A stretch of 64,000 nt of DNA, from the NCBI GenBank assembly GCA_040255525.1, contig JBDZVD010000012.1:30995-94994 (forward strand), read 5' to 3'. Below, one piece after another: positions 27,399 to 35,565 of this stretch. The DNA is from Rugosimonospora sp040255525 (GTDB lineage: Bacteria > Actinomycetota > Actinomycetes > Mycobacteriales > Micromonosporaceae). The notes beneath the pieces were generated by a model. The model searched no databases, was not told where the DNA came from, and worked only from the letters and a program-made list of their open reading frames with translations. Numbering within the stretch: the first letter of the stretch is position 1; the number at the start of each line of letters is the position of its first letter. A program made the position numbers and the translations under genes.

Positions 27399-28856
27399 TC
27401 AGCCGGTCAGCCCGAGCGCGGACGCCGCCGCCCAGCCGTTGGCGCGGCTCGCCCCGTACGTGGTGACGAACGCCCGTACCCCCGCCGGTCGCCACGCCGA
27501 CGGCCAACCCATCTCCACCGCGACGACCGGATTTGTCGGCGCCAGCGCCTCGATCAGCGCGGCCGCTGCCGGCTGGCGGTGCAGGTTGCGACCGACCACC
27601 ACGATCGGACGGCTGCCGGCCAGCGCCCGTACTCGCTCCGCCGACGCGTCCTGAATCGGGACCTGGACCTGTGGCGTGCCGTTGATGTGCGGGCCGAGGC
27701 CCCAGGGCACCCGGCCGGCGGCGATATTCAGCTCGGCGTCGACCATCTGTACGACCAGCGGTGAGCGGAGCCCGGTCAGGGAACCCTCGACCCGTACCGC
27801 GCGCTGGGCGGCCGGGTAACCGATGCCGTCGTCGTCGCCACCCTCGGTCCGCGCGGCCGTGGCGGCCCATGCCGACAGTTCGGCGACCCGGCCGGCCGCG
27901 TCCTCGATCCGCGCCACCGGCAGAGAGCCGGCGTCCACCGCCAGCGCGACCTCGGCGATCGTCTCCTCGATCAGGTTCCGGTCGCACCGGCCGGCGAGGC
28001 AGAGCAGGTCGACCCCGGCGGCCAGCGCGCGGGGCGCCGCCTTCGCGGTACTCCCGGCGATCCCGGACGCGCCACGCATGTCGAGCGCGTCACTGACGAG
28101 CACGCCGGTGAAGCCCAGTTCGCCGCGGAGCAGGTCCACCAGCGCCGGCCGGCTGAACGTCGCGGGCAGGTCGCCGGTCAGCGCCGGTACCCGGATGTGC
28201 GCTGTCATGATCGAGCGGATACCGGCGTCGATGGCGGCGGCGAACGGCGCCAGGTCGCGTTCGCGCAGCAGCCGCATCGGCACGTCCACGGTCGGCAGTT
28301 CCAGGTGCGAGTCGGTGCTGGTGGCGCCGTGGCCGGGAAAGTGCTTGGCGCAGGCCGCGACGCCCATCGACTGGAGTCCGGCGATGGCGGCCGCCGCCTG
28401 CGCGCAGACCCGGGCGGGGTGGGTGCCGAACGACCGGGTACCGATGATCGGATTGTCGTCCGCGGTGTTCACGTCCAGCGTCGGCGCGAGGTCCAGGTTG
28501 AAACCGGTGGCCCGCAGGTCCGCCCCGATCGCCCGGTAGATCCGCTCGGTCAGGCCGAGGTCGTCGATCGCGCCGAGCGCGGCGTTGCCCGGGTACGGGC
28601 TGCCCGTGAGGTGGCCCAACCGGGTGACGTCCCCGCCCTCCTCGTCGAGCGAGAGCAGTACGTCCGGCCGGGCGTCGCGCAGGCTTCCGGTGAGCGCGGT
28701 CAGCTGCGCGGTGTCGGCGATGTTGTAGTAGAACAGGACGTAGCCGCCCAGGCCCTCGGTGACGAGGTCGACCGCCCACTGCGGGGCGGTCAGGCCGGGA
28801 AATGCTGGTAGGAGCGTCGGCAAGATGAGCCTCCGCAGCCCTGGATCGATCGCCAC
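27399..28856 (-). CDS. nagZ: Glycoside hydrolase family 3 beta-N-acetylhexosaminidase (NagZ-like)
   Basis: A 485-residue enzyme expected to release GlcNAc from muropeptides or chitin fragments. The NagZ hallmark KHFPGHGATSTDSH is present, supplying the flexible-loop Asp-His dyad used for acid/base catalysis, and LVSDALDM holds the nucleophile Asp. A C-terminal domain beyond the TIM barrel makes it longer than E. coli NagZ (341), like other Gram-positive forms. No signal peptide is visible from GTG 28856, so it is probably cytoplasmic. GTG 28856 was chosen over longer readings because a GGGAGGG Shine-Dalgarno precedes it and everything upstream is repeat DNA. Divergent from a ROK regulator. 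Confidence 0.85.
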   Translation of the reverse strand: MAIDPGLRRLILPTLLPAFPGLTAPQWAVDLVTEGLGGYVLFYYNIADTAQLTALTGSLRDARPDVLLSLDEEGGDVTRLGHLTGSPYPGNAALGAIDDLGLTERIYRAIGADLRATGFNLDLAPTLDVNTADDNPIIGTRSFGTHPARVCAQAAAAIAGLQSMGVAACAKHFPGHGATSTDSHLELPTVDVPMRLLRERDLAPFAAAIDAGIRSIMTAHIRVPALTGDLPATFSRPALVDLLRGELGFTGVLVSDALDMRGASGIAGSTAKAAPRALAAGVDLLCLAGRCDRNLIEETIAEVALAVDAGSLPVARIEDAAGRVAELSAWAATAARTEGGDDDGIGYPAAQRAVRVEGSLTGLRSPLVVQMVDAELNIAAGRVPWGLGPHINGTPQVQVPIQDASAERVRALAGSRPIVVVGRNLHRQPAAAALIEALAPTNPVVAVEMGWPSAWRPAGVRAFVTTYGASRANGWAAASALGLTG

Positions 28857-28878
28857 GCTAACTCTTTCCCTCCCCTGG

Positions 28879-28984
28879 CCGCTTGGCCGGCCCGCCCACA
28901 GACCGGGCGGGCCTGGCGGCTCAATCGTCTCAGTCCTCGCCGCTTGACCGGCCCGCCCACAGACCGGGCGGGCCTGGCGGCTCA
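28879..28984. repeat. Two copies of a 45-bp palindromic repeat (family P, locus 1)
   Basis: Copies at 28879-28923 and 28940-28984 differ at one base and are 61 bp apart. Each holds GGCCCGCCC and GGGCGGGCC around a 7-nt loop (ACAGACC), a 9-bp perfect hairpin, with an outer CCGC.../...GGCGG half-palindrome. The same unit occurs twice at 58062-58163. It lies in the divergent nagZ/ROK interval, so it is not simply a terminator. Confidence 0.85.
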
Positions 28985-29075
28985 CTCGTCTCTCCGGCCG
29001 CTCCGGTCGGCCACGTGTGATGCACGGATCTAGTAGCGGATCGTGGGACGCCGCCGGAGGCGGCTTCACCGTACG

Positions 29076-29103
29076 CTGAACTGTATTCCTGCTGGCCTAT
29101 GAT
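29076..29103 (+). promoter_or_regulatory. Promoter of the ROK regulator gene
   Basis: CTGAAC (29076-29081) and TATGAT (29098-29103) are spaced by 16 bp, a good sigma-70-type match. The predicted start site falls inside the operator palindrome that follows. Confidence 0.6.
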
Positions 29104-29122
29104 ATTAGGAAAGTTTCCTAAT
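29104..29122. promoter_or_regulatory. 19-bp perfect palindrome, likely ROK operator
   Basis: ATTAGGAAA-G-TTTCCTAAT is a perfect 9+1+9 inverted repeat, strikingly AT-rich in this genome. It begins directly after the -10 box and covers the expected transcription start, so bound repressor would block initiation. NagC/Mlc/XylR-class ROK proteins bind AT-rich palindromes of this size. Confidence 0.75.
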
Positions 29123-29140
29123 GATAAAGGTGGCGTACCG

Positions 29141-30319
29141 ATGACCCCAACCCGCCTACCGGGCACCCCCCGGCTGCTGCGGGCCATCAACGACCGTGCG
29201 GCGCTTGAGCTGCTGCTGGCGAAGGGTCCGCTGACCCGGGCGCAGCTCGGCGAGTTGACCGGCCTGTCCAAGGTCACCGCGTCCCAGCTAGTGGAACGGC
29301 TGGAGGAGCGCGGGCTGGTGTCCCGGGTCGGTGAGCAGGCCGGCGGGCGGGGGCCGAACGCCGCGCTCTACGCGGTCGTGCCCACCAGTGCCTTCGTGGT
29401 CGGCGTGGAGATCGGTCCGGAACACGCGGTGGCCGCCTGCGCGGACGTCACCGGCAACGTGGTCAGCCGCGTGCAGCAGTCGACCCACGACACCGACGAT
29501 CCGGTCGGCGTGGTGCACAACGCCGTGATCGAGGCGGCGCGCAGCGCCAGGGCTCCGATCAGCCGGGTGCGCCGGGTCGTGCTGGGCACTCCCGGCCTGG
29601 TGGACCCGGCGACCGGTGACCTGTCCTTCGCGTTCGACCTGCCGCGCTGGCAGCGCGGGCTACTCGCGGCCCTGCGCGAGGACCTCAAGCGGCCCGTGCT
29701 CTTCGAGAACGACGTGAACCTCGCCGCCGTCGCCGAGGCGCACGCCGGCTCGGCCCGCGGGGTCGAGGACTTCATCCTGCTCTGGCTCGGCCGCGGGGTC
29801 GGCATGGCGGTGATGCTGAACGGCCGGCTGCACCGGGGCGTGAGCGGCGCGGCCGGGGAGATCGGGTACGCGCCGGTGGTCGGCGCGCCGGTACCACGGG
29901 ATGTCGCGCGCCGGTCCAAGGGCGGGTTCAAGGAGCTGGCGCAGGGCGAGGCGGTCCGTGGCGTCGCCCGCGAGCACGGGTTCCGGGCGGGTACCGCACA
30001 AGACGCGGTACGCGCGGCGGTGGAGGCGGGCACCACCGGTGGGCCGGTGCTGGACGAGCTGGCCCGGCGCCTGTCGCTCGGCCTGGCCGCCGCCTGCGTG
30101 GTGCTCGACCCGGCCGTGGTGGTGCTGGCCGGCGAGGTCGGGCAGGCCGGCGGCATGGCGCTGGCGCAGCGGGTACAGCACGAGGTGGCCGCGATCGCGC
30201 CGGTGTCGCCGCGGGTGGTGGTGTCGGAGGGGCCGGACGAGCCGGTGCTGCTCGGCGCCCTGCTCAGCGCGCTGGAATCGGCGCGGGACGAGGTGTTCGG
30301 GTCGACCGTCGGACAGTGA
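29141..30319 (+). CDS. ROK-family transcriptional regulator
   Basis: A 392-residue protein: a winged HTH at the N-terminus (LTRAQLGELTGLSKVTASQL, residues ~30-50) and a ROK sugar-kinase fold. VGVEIGPEHAVAA is the phosphate-1-like motif, FENDVNLAAVAE the catalytic-site region. The usual ROK zinc-binding CxCGxxGC is absent: the corresponding region after GEIGYAPVVG reads VPRDVARRSKGGFKEL. Start ATG 29141 has AAAGGTGG 8 nt upstream. Given the palindrome at its own promoter and the divergent hexosaminidase gene, it is probably an autoregulated repressor that responds to an amino sugar or its phosphate. Confidence 0.87.
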   Translation: MTPTRLPGTPRLLRAINDRAALELLLAKGPLTRAQLGELTGLSKVTASQLVERLEERGLVSRVGEQAGGRGPNAALYAVVPTSAFVVGVEIGPEHAVAACADVTGNVVSRVQQSTHDTDDPVGVVHNAVIEAARSARAPISRVRRVVLGTPGLVDPATGDLSFAFDLPRWQRGLLAALREDLKRPVLFENDVNLAAVAEAHAGSARGVEDFILLWLGRGVGMAVMLNGRLHRGVSGAAGEIGYAPVVGAPVPRDVARRSKGGFKELAQGEAVRGVAREHGFRAGTAQDAVRAAVEAGTTGGPVLDELARRLSLGLAAACVVLDPAVVVLAGEVGQAGGMALAQRVQHEVAAIAPVSPRVVVSEGPDEPVLLGALLSALESARDEVFGSTVGQ

Positions 30320-30398
30320 CCCCGGCACCGCCGGCACGGGCGTGCGCGACACTTCACGGTGACGGGGGTCACTCCGCCGGCCGTGGTTGGATAGCGGC

Positions 30399-31193
30399 GT
30401 GTCCGACAATCTCGATCTGGTCATCTCCGTCGACAAGGCGACCGTCACGCGCAGCGGTAAGGACCTGATCCGCGACATCGACTGGCAGGTCGAGGCGGAA
30501 CAGCGGTGGGTGCTGCTCGGGCCCAACGGCGCCGGCAAAACCACCCTGCTCAGCCTGGTCGCCGGCCGGCTGCACCCGACTCGCGGCGCGGTCCACGTGC
30601 TCGGCGAGCGGCTCGGCCGGGTGGACGTCTTCGAACTGCGTTCCCGGATCGGGTTGGCCTCGGTCGCCGTACACGACCGCATTCCCGGTGACGAGACCGT
30701 CCTCAACGTGGTGGTGACCGCGGCGTGGTCGGTGGTGGGCCGGTTCCGCGAGGCGTACGACCCGATGGACACCGCCCGCGCGAACGCGCTGCTGCACCAG
30801 TTCGGCGTCGGTGACCTCGCCGAGCGGTTCTACGGCACGCTGTCGGAAGGCGAGCGCAAGCGGGTGCAGATCGCTCGCGCCCTGATGACCGACCCGGAAC
30901 TGCTGCTGCTCGACGAGCCGGCGGCCGGGCTGGATCTGGGCGGCCGGGAGGACCTGGTACGGCGGCTGGCCGCGCTCGCCGCGGACCCGGACGCGCCGGC
31001 GATGGCGCTCGTCACGCACCACGTCGAGGAGATCCCGCCGGGCTTCACCCACGCCCTGCTGCTACGGGAGGGTGGCGTGGTCGCGGCGGGCCCGCTGGAG
31101 ACCACGATGACCAGCGACAACCTGTCGAAGACGTTCGACGTGCCGCTGCGCCTGGACCATGTGGACGGACGGTTCGCGGCCCGGGCGAGCTGA
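30399..31193 (+). CDS. Stand-alone ABC ATPase (YlmA/ModF-like)
   Basis: A 264-residue ABC domain with Walker A GPNGAGKTT (near 41), signature LSEGERKR (near 148), Walker B LLLLDEPAAGLD (near 168) and an unusual switch region LVTHHVEEIPPG. This THHVEEI form is typical of soluble ABC proteins with no membrane partner. No permease gene is near. GTG 30399 was chosen: TTGGAT ends 6 nt earlier, consistent with the leaderless pattern of the window, though the match is weaker. AGTGACCCC (30315-30323) and GGGGTCACT (30365-30373) flank a 41-nt gap upstream and may end the ROK transcript. Confidence 0.8.
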   Translation: MSDNLDLVISVDKATVTRSGKDLIRDIDWQVEAEQRWVLLGPNGAGKTTLLSLVAGRLHPTRGAVHVLGERLGRVDVFELRSRIGLASVAVHDRIPGDETVLNVVVTAAWSVVGRFREAYDPMDTARANALLHQFGVGDLAERFYGTLSEGERKRVQIARALMTDPELLLLDEPAAGLDLGGREDLVRRLAALAADPDAPAMALVTHHVEEIPPGFTHALLLREGGVVAAGPLETTMTSDNLSKTFDVPLRLDHVDGRFAARAS

Positions 31194-31242
31194 GCGCCGC
31201 ACACGTGCCGTCCGCGCTTCCACGCCGGCGGTCCGATCCGCG

Positions 31243-31248
31243 TACGCT
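31243..31248 (+). promoter_or_regulatory. -10 box (TACGCT) of leaderless rbsK
   Basis: TACGCT ends 6 nt before ATG 31255. No Shine-Dalgarno precedes the ATG. No recognisable -35. Confidence 0.55.
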
Positions 31249-31254
31249 CCCGGC

Positions 31255-32217
31255 ATGACTGTGCCCCGGGTGATCGTCGTCGGCAGCGTGAACATGGACC
31301 TGGTCGTCACCGCGCCGGTCCTGCCACGGCCGGGGGAGACCGTCCTCGGGCACGACTTCACGCAGGTGGCCGGCGGCAAGGGTGCGAACCAGGCGATCGC
31401 TGCCGGCCGTGCCGGCGGCTCGACGGCGGTCATCGGCGCGATCGGTTCGGACGCGTTCGGCGTGACGCTGCGCGCCCGGCTGGCCGGTGCCGGGGTGGAC
31501 ACGTCCCTGCTGCGCATCCGGTACGGCGCCTCGGGGGTGGCGCTGATCGTGGTCGACGACGACGGCGAGAACTCGATCGTCGTGGCGCCCGGCGCGAACG
31601 CGGCGCTGGTCGACCTCACCGGCGCCGAACTCGACGCGATCGCCGCGGCGGACGTGCTGCTGTGTCAGTTGGAGGTGCCGGTCGAGACGGTGACGGCGGC
31701 GGCGGTGGCCGCGCGGGCGGCCGGTACCCGGGTGGTGCTCAACTCGACGCCGGTGCGCGAGCTGCCGGACGAACTGCTGGCGGCGGTGGACCTGCTGGTG
31801 GTCAACCACATCGAGGCGGCCGGGCTGACCAACCTGCCGATGGTGGACGTGGACACCGGCGACGCGCCGGACGGCGCGGTCCTGGTGGACGCGCTGCTGG
31901 AGTCGGTACCCCGGGCGGTGTTGACCCGGGGATCCGACGGCGCGTGGTACGGCGACCGGGACGGCGCGCTGGAGCACGTTCCGGCACCGGTCGTGGACGC
32001 GGTCGACACCACCGGGGCGGGGGACGCGTTCACCGGCGCGCTCGCGGTGGCCTGGGGCGAGGGGCGGGATGTCGTCGACGCCGTACGGTGGGCGAGTGCG
32101 GCCGGTGCCGCCTCGGTACGGCGGCTCGGCGCGTCGGCCGGCCTGCCCCGGCGCAAGGCGATCGATGAGCTGTACGCCGCGACGTACGGCGCGGTGGCGC
32201 GGGCAGGCGACGATTGA
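31255..32217 (+). CDS. rbsK: Ribokinase (PfkB-family carbohydrate kinase)
   Basis: A 320-residue PfkB kinase. GSVNMDLVV and the first signature GGKGANQAIAAGRAGG (near residue 39) are ribokinase-like; the second signature DTTGAGDAFTGALAV (near 249) carries the catalytic Asp and anion hole. It would phosphorylate ribose or a related sugar at O5 for entry to the pentose phosphate pathway. No ribose transporter is nearby, so salvage of ribose from nucleosides is the likelier source. Followed after 3 bp by yccF, so the two are co-transcribed. Confidence 0.88.
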   Translation: MTVPRVIVVGSVNMDLVVTAPVLPRPGETVLGHDFTQVAGGKGANQAIAAGRAGGSTAVIGAIGSDAFGVTLRARLAGAGVDTSLLRIRYGASGVALIVVDDDGENSIVVAPGANAALVDLTGAELDAIAAADVLLCQLEVPVETVTAAAVAARAAGTRVVLNSTPVRELPDELLAAVDLLVVNHIEAAGLTNLPMVDVDTGDAPDGAVLVDALLESVPRAVLTRGSDGAWYGDRDGALEHVPAPVVDAVDTTGAGDAFTGALAVAWGEGRDVVDAVRWASAAGAASVRRLGASAGLPRRKAIDELYAATYGAVARAGDD

Positions 32218-32220
32218 CCC

Positions 32221-32595
32221 ATGCGGTTCGTTCTCAACGTACTCTGGCTGATCTTCGGCGGCCTCCTCCTCGCCCTCGGGTACGCGCTCGCCGGGCTGAT
32301 CTGCTGCGTTCTGATCGTCACCATCCCGTTCGGCATCGCGTCGTTCCGGATGGCCAACTACGCGCTGTGGCCGTTCGGGCGTGAGCTGGTCAAGCGCCCG
32401 ACCGCCGGGGTGCCGTCCGCGGTCGGCAACGTGGTCTGGCTGATCGTCGCCGGCTGGTGGCTCGCGCTCGGGCACCTCACGACCGCGGTCGTCCAGTTCG
32501 TCTCGATCATCGGCATCCCGCTCGGCCTGGCGAACCTCAAGCTGATCCCGGTCTCGCTGCTGCCGCTCGGCCGCGAGATCCGCGACCTGACCTGA
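32221..32595 (+). CDS. yccF: YccF domain inner-membrane protein
   Basis: A 124-residue protein with two copies of the YccF inner-membrane element: LWLIFGGLLLALGYALAGL with IVTIPFGIASFRMA, then WLIVAGWWLALGHLTTAVV with IIGIPLGLANLKL. About four hydrophobic segments. Widely conserved; no function is established. It probably rides on the rbsK transcript. Confidence 0.85.
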   Translation: MRFVLNVLWLIFGGLLLALGYALAGLICCVLIVTIPFGIASFRMANYALWPFGRELVKRPTAGVPSAVGNVVWLIVAGWWLALGHLTTAVVQFVSIIGIPLGLANLKLIPVSLLPLGREIRDLT

Positions 32596-32604
32596 GCCTG
32601 AGCG

Positions 32605-32610
32605 TAGGCT
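32605..32610 (+). promoter_or_regulatory. -10 box (TAGGCT) upstream of the enoyl-CoA hydratase gene
   Basis: TAGGCT gives a start near 32617 and a short leader holding the GGAGG site at 32631-32635, 5 nt before GTG 32641. Unlike the leaderless genes around it, this one has a proper Shine-Dalgarno. Confidence 0.4.
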
Positions 32611-32640
32611 CCGGGCAGGCATGTTGACGAGGAGGTCAGT

Positions 32641-33411
32641 GTGGTCGTAGCGCTCACGGTCGAGGACGGGATCGGCACCATCCGGCTGGACCGGCCGCCG
32701 ATGAACGCGTTGAACGCGCAGGTGCAGGAGGAACTGCGCGACGCCGCGGCCCGGGCCGCCGAGGACGACGGGATCGCGGCGCTCGTCGTGTACGGCGGCG
32801 AGAAGGTGTTCGCCGCGGGCGCCGACATCAAGGAGATGGCCACGATGTCCTATGTGGACATGGCGGCCCGCGCGCCCCAGCTGTCCTCGGCCTTCGACGC
32901 GATCGCCCGGATCCCCAAGCCGGTGGTCGCCGCGATCACCGGGTACGCGCTGGGTGGCGGCTGCGAGCTGGCACTGGCCTGCGACTGGCGGGTCGCCGCG
33001 GCCGACGCCAAGCTCGGGCAGCCCGAGATCAAACTGGGCATCATCCCCGGCGCCGGCGGCACCCAGCGCCTGGCCCGGCTGGTCGGTCCGGCCAAGGCCA
33101 AGGACCTGGTGATGTCCGGCCGGATGGTGGACGCGGCGGAGGCGCTCGCCATGGGCCTGGTCGATCACGTGGTACCGGCGGCGGAGGAGGTGTACCCGGC
33201 GGCGGTGGCGCTGGTGCGCCGGTATGTCGGCGGTCCGGCCCAGGCGCTGCGGGCGGCCAAGCTGGCCGTTGACGGCGGCCTGTCCCTGGATCTGGCCTCC
33301 GGTCTGGCCTGGGAGTCACAGCAGTTCGCGGCCCTGTTCGCGACGGAGGACCGGCGCGAGGGAATGGCCGCGTTCGTCGAGAAGCGCAAGCCGAACTTCA
33401 CTGGCCGGTGA
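32641..33411 (+). CDS. Enoyl-CoA hydratase/isomerase (crotonase family)
   Basis: A 256-residue crotonase-fold protein that hydrates 2-enoyl-CoA to 3-hydroxyacyl-CoA. Both catalytic glutamates of rat crotonase are conserved in context: GGGCELALACD (Glu144 equivalent) and GQPEIKLGIIPGAGGTQRL (Glu164 equivalent). The oxyanion-hole segments AAGADIKEM and GYALGGG are also present. Chain-length specificity cannot be read. It sits between yccF and an IlvG-like ThDP enzyme, with no other beta-oxidation gene adjacent, though etfBA lies 4 kb away. Confidence 0.92.
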   Translation: MVVALTVEDGIGTIRLDRPPMNALNAQVQEELRDAAARAAEDDGIAALVVYGGEKVFAAGADIKEMATMSYVDMAARAPQLSSAFDAIARIPKPVVAAITGYALGGGCELALACDWRVAAADAKLGQPEIKLGIIPGAGGTQRLARLVGPAKAKDLVMSGRMVDAAEALAMGLVDHVVPAAEEVYPAAVALVRRYVGGPAQALRAAKLAVDGGLSLDLASGLAWESQQFAALFATEDRREGMAAFVEKRKPNFTGR

Positions 33412-33439
33412 GCGGGTGGAAGCCGTTGTTACCCGCCGG

Positions 33440-33445
33440 TAGGAT
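33440..33445 (+). promoter_or_regulatory. -10 box (TAGGAT) of the leaderless IlvG-like gene
   Basis: TAGGAT ends 6 nt before ATG 33452 with no Shine-Dalgarno in the gap. Confidence 0.55.
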
Positions 33446-33451
33446 ACGGGA

Positions 33452-35071
33452 ATGACTGAGAAGATCGACGGGCACGGCGGCGAGCTGGCCCTCGCGGCGC
33501 TGCGCGCGTACGGGGTCACCGAGATGTTCACCCTCTCCGGCGGGCACGTCTTCCCCCTGTACGACGCGGCGCACAAGGCCGGCGTGCGCATCGTCGACGT
33601 CCGCCACGAGCAGTCCGCGGTCTTCGCCGCCGAGGCGGTCGCCAAGCTGCGCCGCACGCCCGGCCTCGCCGTGCTCACCGCCGGCCCGGGCGTCACCAAC
33701 GGGGTTTCCGGACTGACCAGCGCCTTCTTCAACGCGTCCCCGGTGGTCGTGCTCGGCGGCCGGGCGCCCGCGTTCCGTTGGGGCTCGGGCAGCCTCCAGG
33801 AGCTGGACCACCTCCCGCTGGTCGCACCGGTCACCAAGCGGGCGGTGACCGTGTTCGACACCGACGAGATCGTGGCCGCCGTGCAGGGTGCGGTCACCAC
33901 GGCGCTGACCGCGCACCGCGGGCCGGTGTTCCTGGACTTCCCGCTGGAGGCCATCTTCGGCGCGGGCGAGGGTGAGGTCGCCCCGCCGTCGGTTCCGGTC
34001 GTCGAACCCGACCCGGCGGACGTGGCGAAGGCGGCGGCGCTGATCGCCGGCGCGGCCAGGCCGGTCATCATCGCCGGCTCCGACGTGTACGCCGGCGACG
34101 CGATCGAGCCGCTGCGGGCGGCGGCGGAGGCGCTGGGCGTACCGGTCTTCACGAACGGGATGGGCCGGGGCGCGCTGCCGGCCGGTCACCCGCTCGCGTT
34201 CGGCAAGGCACGCCGGGTCGCCCTCGGCGGCGCCGACGTGGTGGTGGTCATCGGCACCCCGCTGGACTTCCGGCTCGGCTTCGGGGACTTCGGCGACGCC
34301 ACGGTGGTGCATATCGTCGACGCGCCATCGCAGCGGGCCACGCACGTGTCGCCCGCCGTGTCGCCCGCCGGCGACCTGCGGCTGATCCTGACCGCGCTGG
34401 CCGATCACACCGGTCCCCGCGAGGACCACGGTGACTGGATCGACTCGCTGCGGCAGGCCGAGGACAAGGCCCGGGCGAAGGACGCCGAGGCGATGGCCGC
34501 GGACAGCGACCCGATCCGGCCGGCGCGGGTGTACGGCGAGCTGCGCAAGATACTGGCCGACGATACGGTGACCATCGGCGACGGCGGCGACTTCGTGTCG
34601 TATGCCGGCAAGTACCTGGAGCCCACGACGCCGGGCAGCTGGCTGGACCCGGGGCCGTACGGGTGCCTGGGCACCGGCATGGGGTACGCGCTGGGCGCCC
34701 GGGTCAGCTACCCGGACCGGCAGGTCTGCGTGCTCATGGGCGACGGCGCGGCCGGATTCTCGCTGATGGACGTCGAGTCGCTCGTCCGGCACAAGCTGCC
34801 GGTCGTGATCGTGGTGGGCAACAACGGCATCTGGGGACTGGAGAAGCACCCGATGCAGGCGATGTACGGGTACGACGTCGCCGCCGACCTGCAGCCCGGG
34901 TTGCGGTACGACGATGTGGTGCGGGCACTGGGCGGCGCCGGTGAGACGGTCACCGCGGCGGACGACCTCGGGCCGGCGCTGCGCCGGGCGTTCGACGCCT
35001 CGGTCCCGTACCTGGTCAATGTCATCACCGACCCGGCCGACGCGTACCCCCGCTCCTCCAGCCTCGCCTGA
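33452..35071 (+). CDS. ThDP-dependent acetolactate synthase-like enzyme (IlvG type)
   Basis: A 539-residue ThDP enzyme. The activating Glu is in VRHEQ (residue ~54) and the ThDP motif runs from GDGAAGF to GNNGIWG. The overall layout and stretches such as TLSGGH, GGRAPAFRWG and NNGIWGLEKHPM closely resemble mycobacterial IlvG (Rv1820) as I remember it. The genuine biosynthetic synthase is ilvB at 60325; this paralogue has no regulatory subunit beside it and lacks the herbicide-site GMVRQWQ of ilvB, having GLEKHPM there. It may be a catabolic acetolactate synthase or an oxalyl-CoA decarboxylase-type lyase. Leaderless start. Confidence 0.8.
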   Translation: MTEKIDGHGGELALAALRAYGVTEMFTLSGGHVFPLYDAAHKAGVRIVDVRHEQSAVFAAEAVAKLRRTPGLAVLTAGPGVTNGVSGLTSAFFNASPVVVLGGRAPAFRWGSGSLQELDHLPLVAPVTKRAVTVFDTDEIVAAVQGAVTTALTAHRGPVFLDFPLEAIFGAGEGEVAPPSVPVVEPDPADVAKAAALIAGAARPVIIAGSDVYAGDAIEPLRAAAEALGVPVFTNGMGRGALPAGHPLAFGKARRVALGGADVVVVIGTPLDFRLGFGDFGDATVVHIVDAPSQRATHVSPAVSPAGDLRLILTALADHTGPREDHGDWIDSLRQAEDKARAKDAEAMAADSDPIRPARVYGELRKILADDTVTIGDGGDFVSYAGKYLEPTTPGSWLDPGPYGCLGTGMGYALGARVSYPDRQVCVLMGDGAAGFSLMDVESLVRHKLPVVIVVGNNGIWGLEKHPMQAMYGYDVAADLQPGLRYDDVVRALGGAGETVTAADDLGPALRRAFDASVPYLVNVITDPADAYPRSSSLA

Positions 35072-35079
35072 TCCGGCGA

Positions 35080-35104
35080 CGGGCGGCCGGATCCGGGCCG
35101 CCCG
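35080..35104. terminator. Hairpin between convergent IlvG-like and PLDc_N genes
   Basis: A 9-bp GC-rich stem (35080-35088 with 35096-35104) and 7-nt loop in a 49-bp convergent gap. No T-run. Confidence 0.6.
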
Positions 35105-35120
35105 CGCGCCGCGGCGGTGC

Positions 35121-35561
35121 CTACTTCGGGTCGGCCGGCGGCTCCTCGGCCGGGCGCTCCTGCCGCTGGCGCAGCTCGCGCTCGCGGCGGCGCAGGTCCG
35201 CCTCCCAGGCGCGCAGCCGGTCCGCCTCCTCCTTGCGGTTGCGCGTGTCCAACTGGCGCAGGAACTCCGGGTCGTCGTCCGGCGCGAGGTCCCGCGCCGG
35301 GCGCTCCGGCTCCGACGCGCCCCTCGCCGGATGCCAGGCACGCTCCGGGGTGGACACGGGCCGGGCGGCGGCGGTGCGGTCGGGTCGGCCCGCCACGAAC
35401 CAGGCGATGCCGCCGACCGGGGAGAACACCAGGATGATGACCACCCAGGCCAACCGGGGCAGCGCGCGGATCTCGAACTCCTCGGCCGACAGGCAGTCGA
35501 TCAGGGCGACCACCATCAGCGCGAGGTCGGCGAGGGCGAGCAGGGGGAGAAGTCGACCCAT
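35121..35561 (-). CDS. PLDc_N-domain membrane protein
   Basis: A 146-residue protein. Residues ~1-62 form the PLDc_N two-helix hairpin (LALADLALMVVALIDCLSA, then LAWVVIILVFSPVGGIAWFV), which in cardiolipin synthases precedes the catalytic part. No HKD motif follows; instead there is a charged Arg/Glu-rich tail with coiled-coil character (RLRAWEADLRRRERELRQRQ). Not an enzyme on its own. Last gene of a four-gene minus-strand membrane operon, 4 nt after the second DUF202 gene. Confidence 0.8.
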   Translation of the reverse strand: MGRLLPLLALADLALMVVALIDCLSAEEFEIRALPRLAWVVIILVFSPVGGIAWFVAGRPDRTAAARPVSTPERAWHPARGASEPERPARDLAPDDDPEFLRQLDTRNRKEEADRLRAWEADLRRRERELRQRQERPAEEPPADPK

Positions 35562-35565
35562 GACA

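Noticed and set aside
28879..28984. CRISPR array from the doubled palindromic unit
   Set aside because: Only two copies per locus with near-identical spacers of ~16 bp and no cas genes; better described as an interspersed palindromic repeat.
30315..30373. AGTGACCCC/GGGGTCACT inverted repeat as a regulator operator
   Set aside because: The 41-nt gap and position after the ROK stop fit a weak terminator or chance better than a dimeric operator; left as a remark under the ABC gene.
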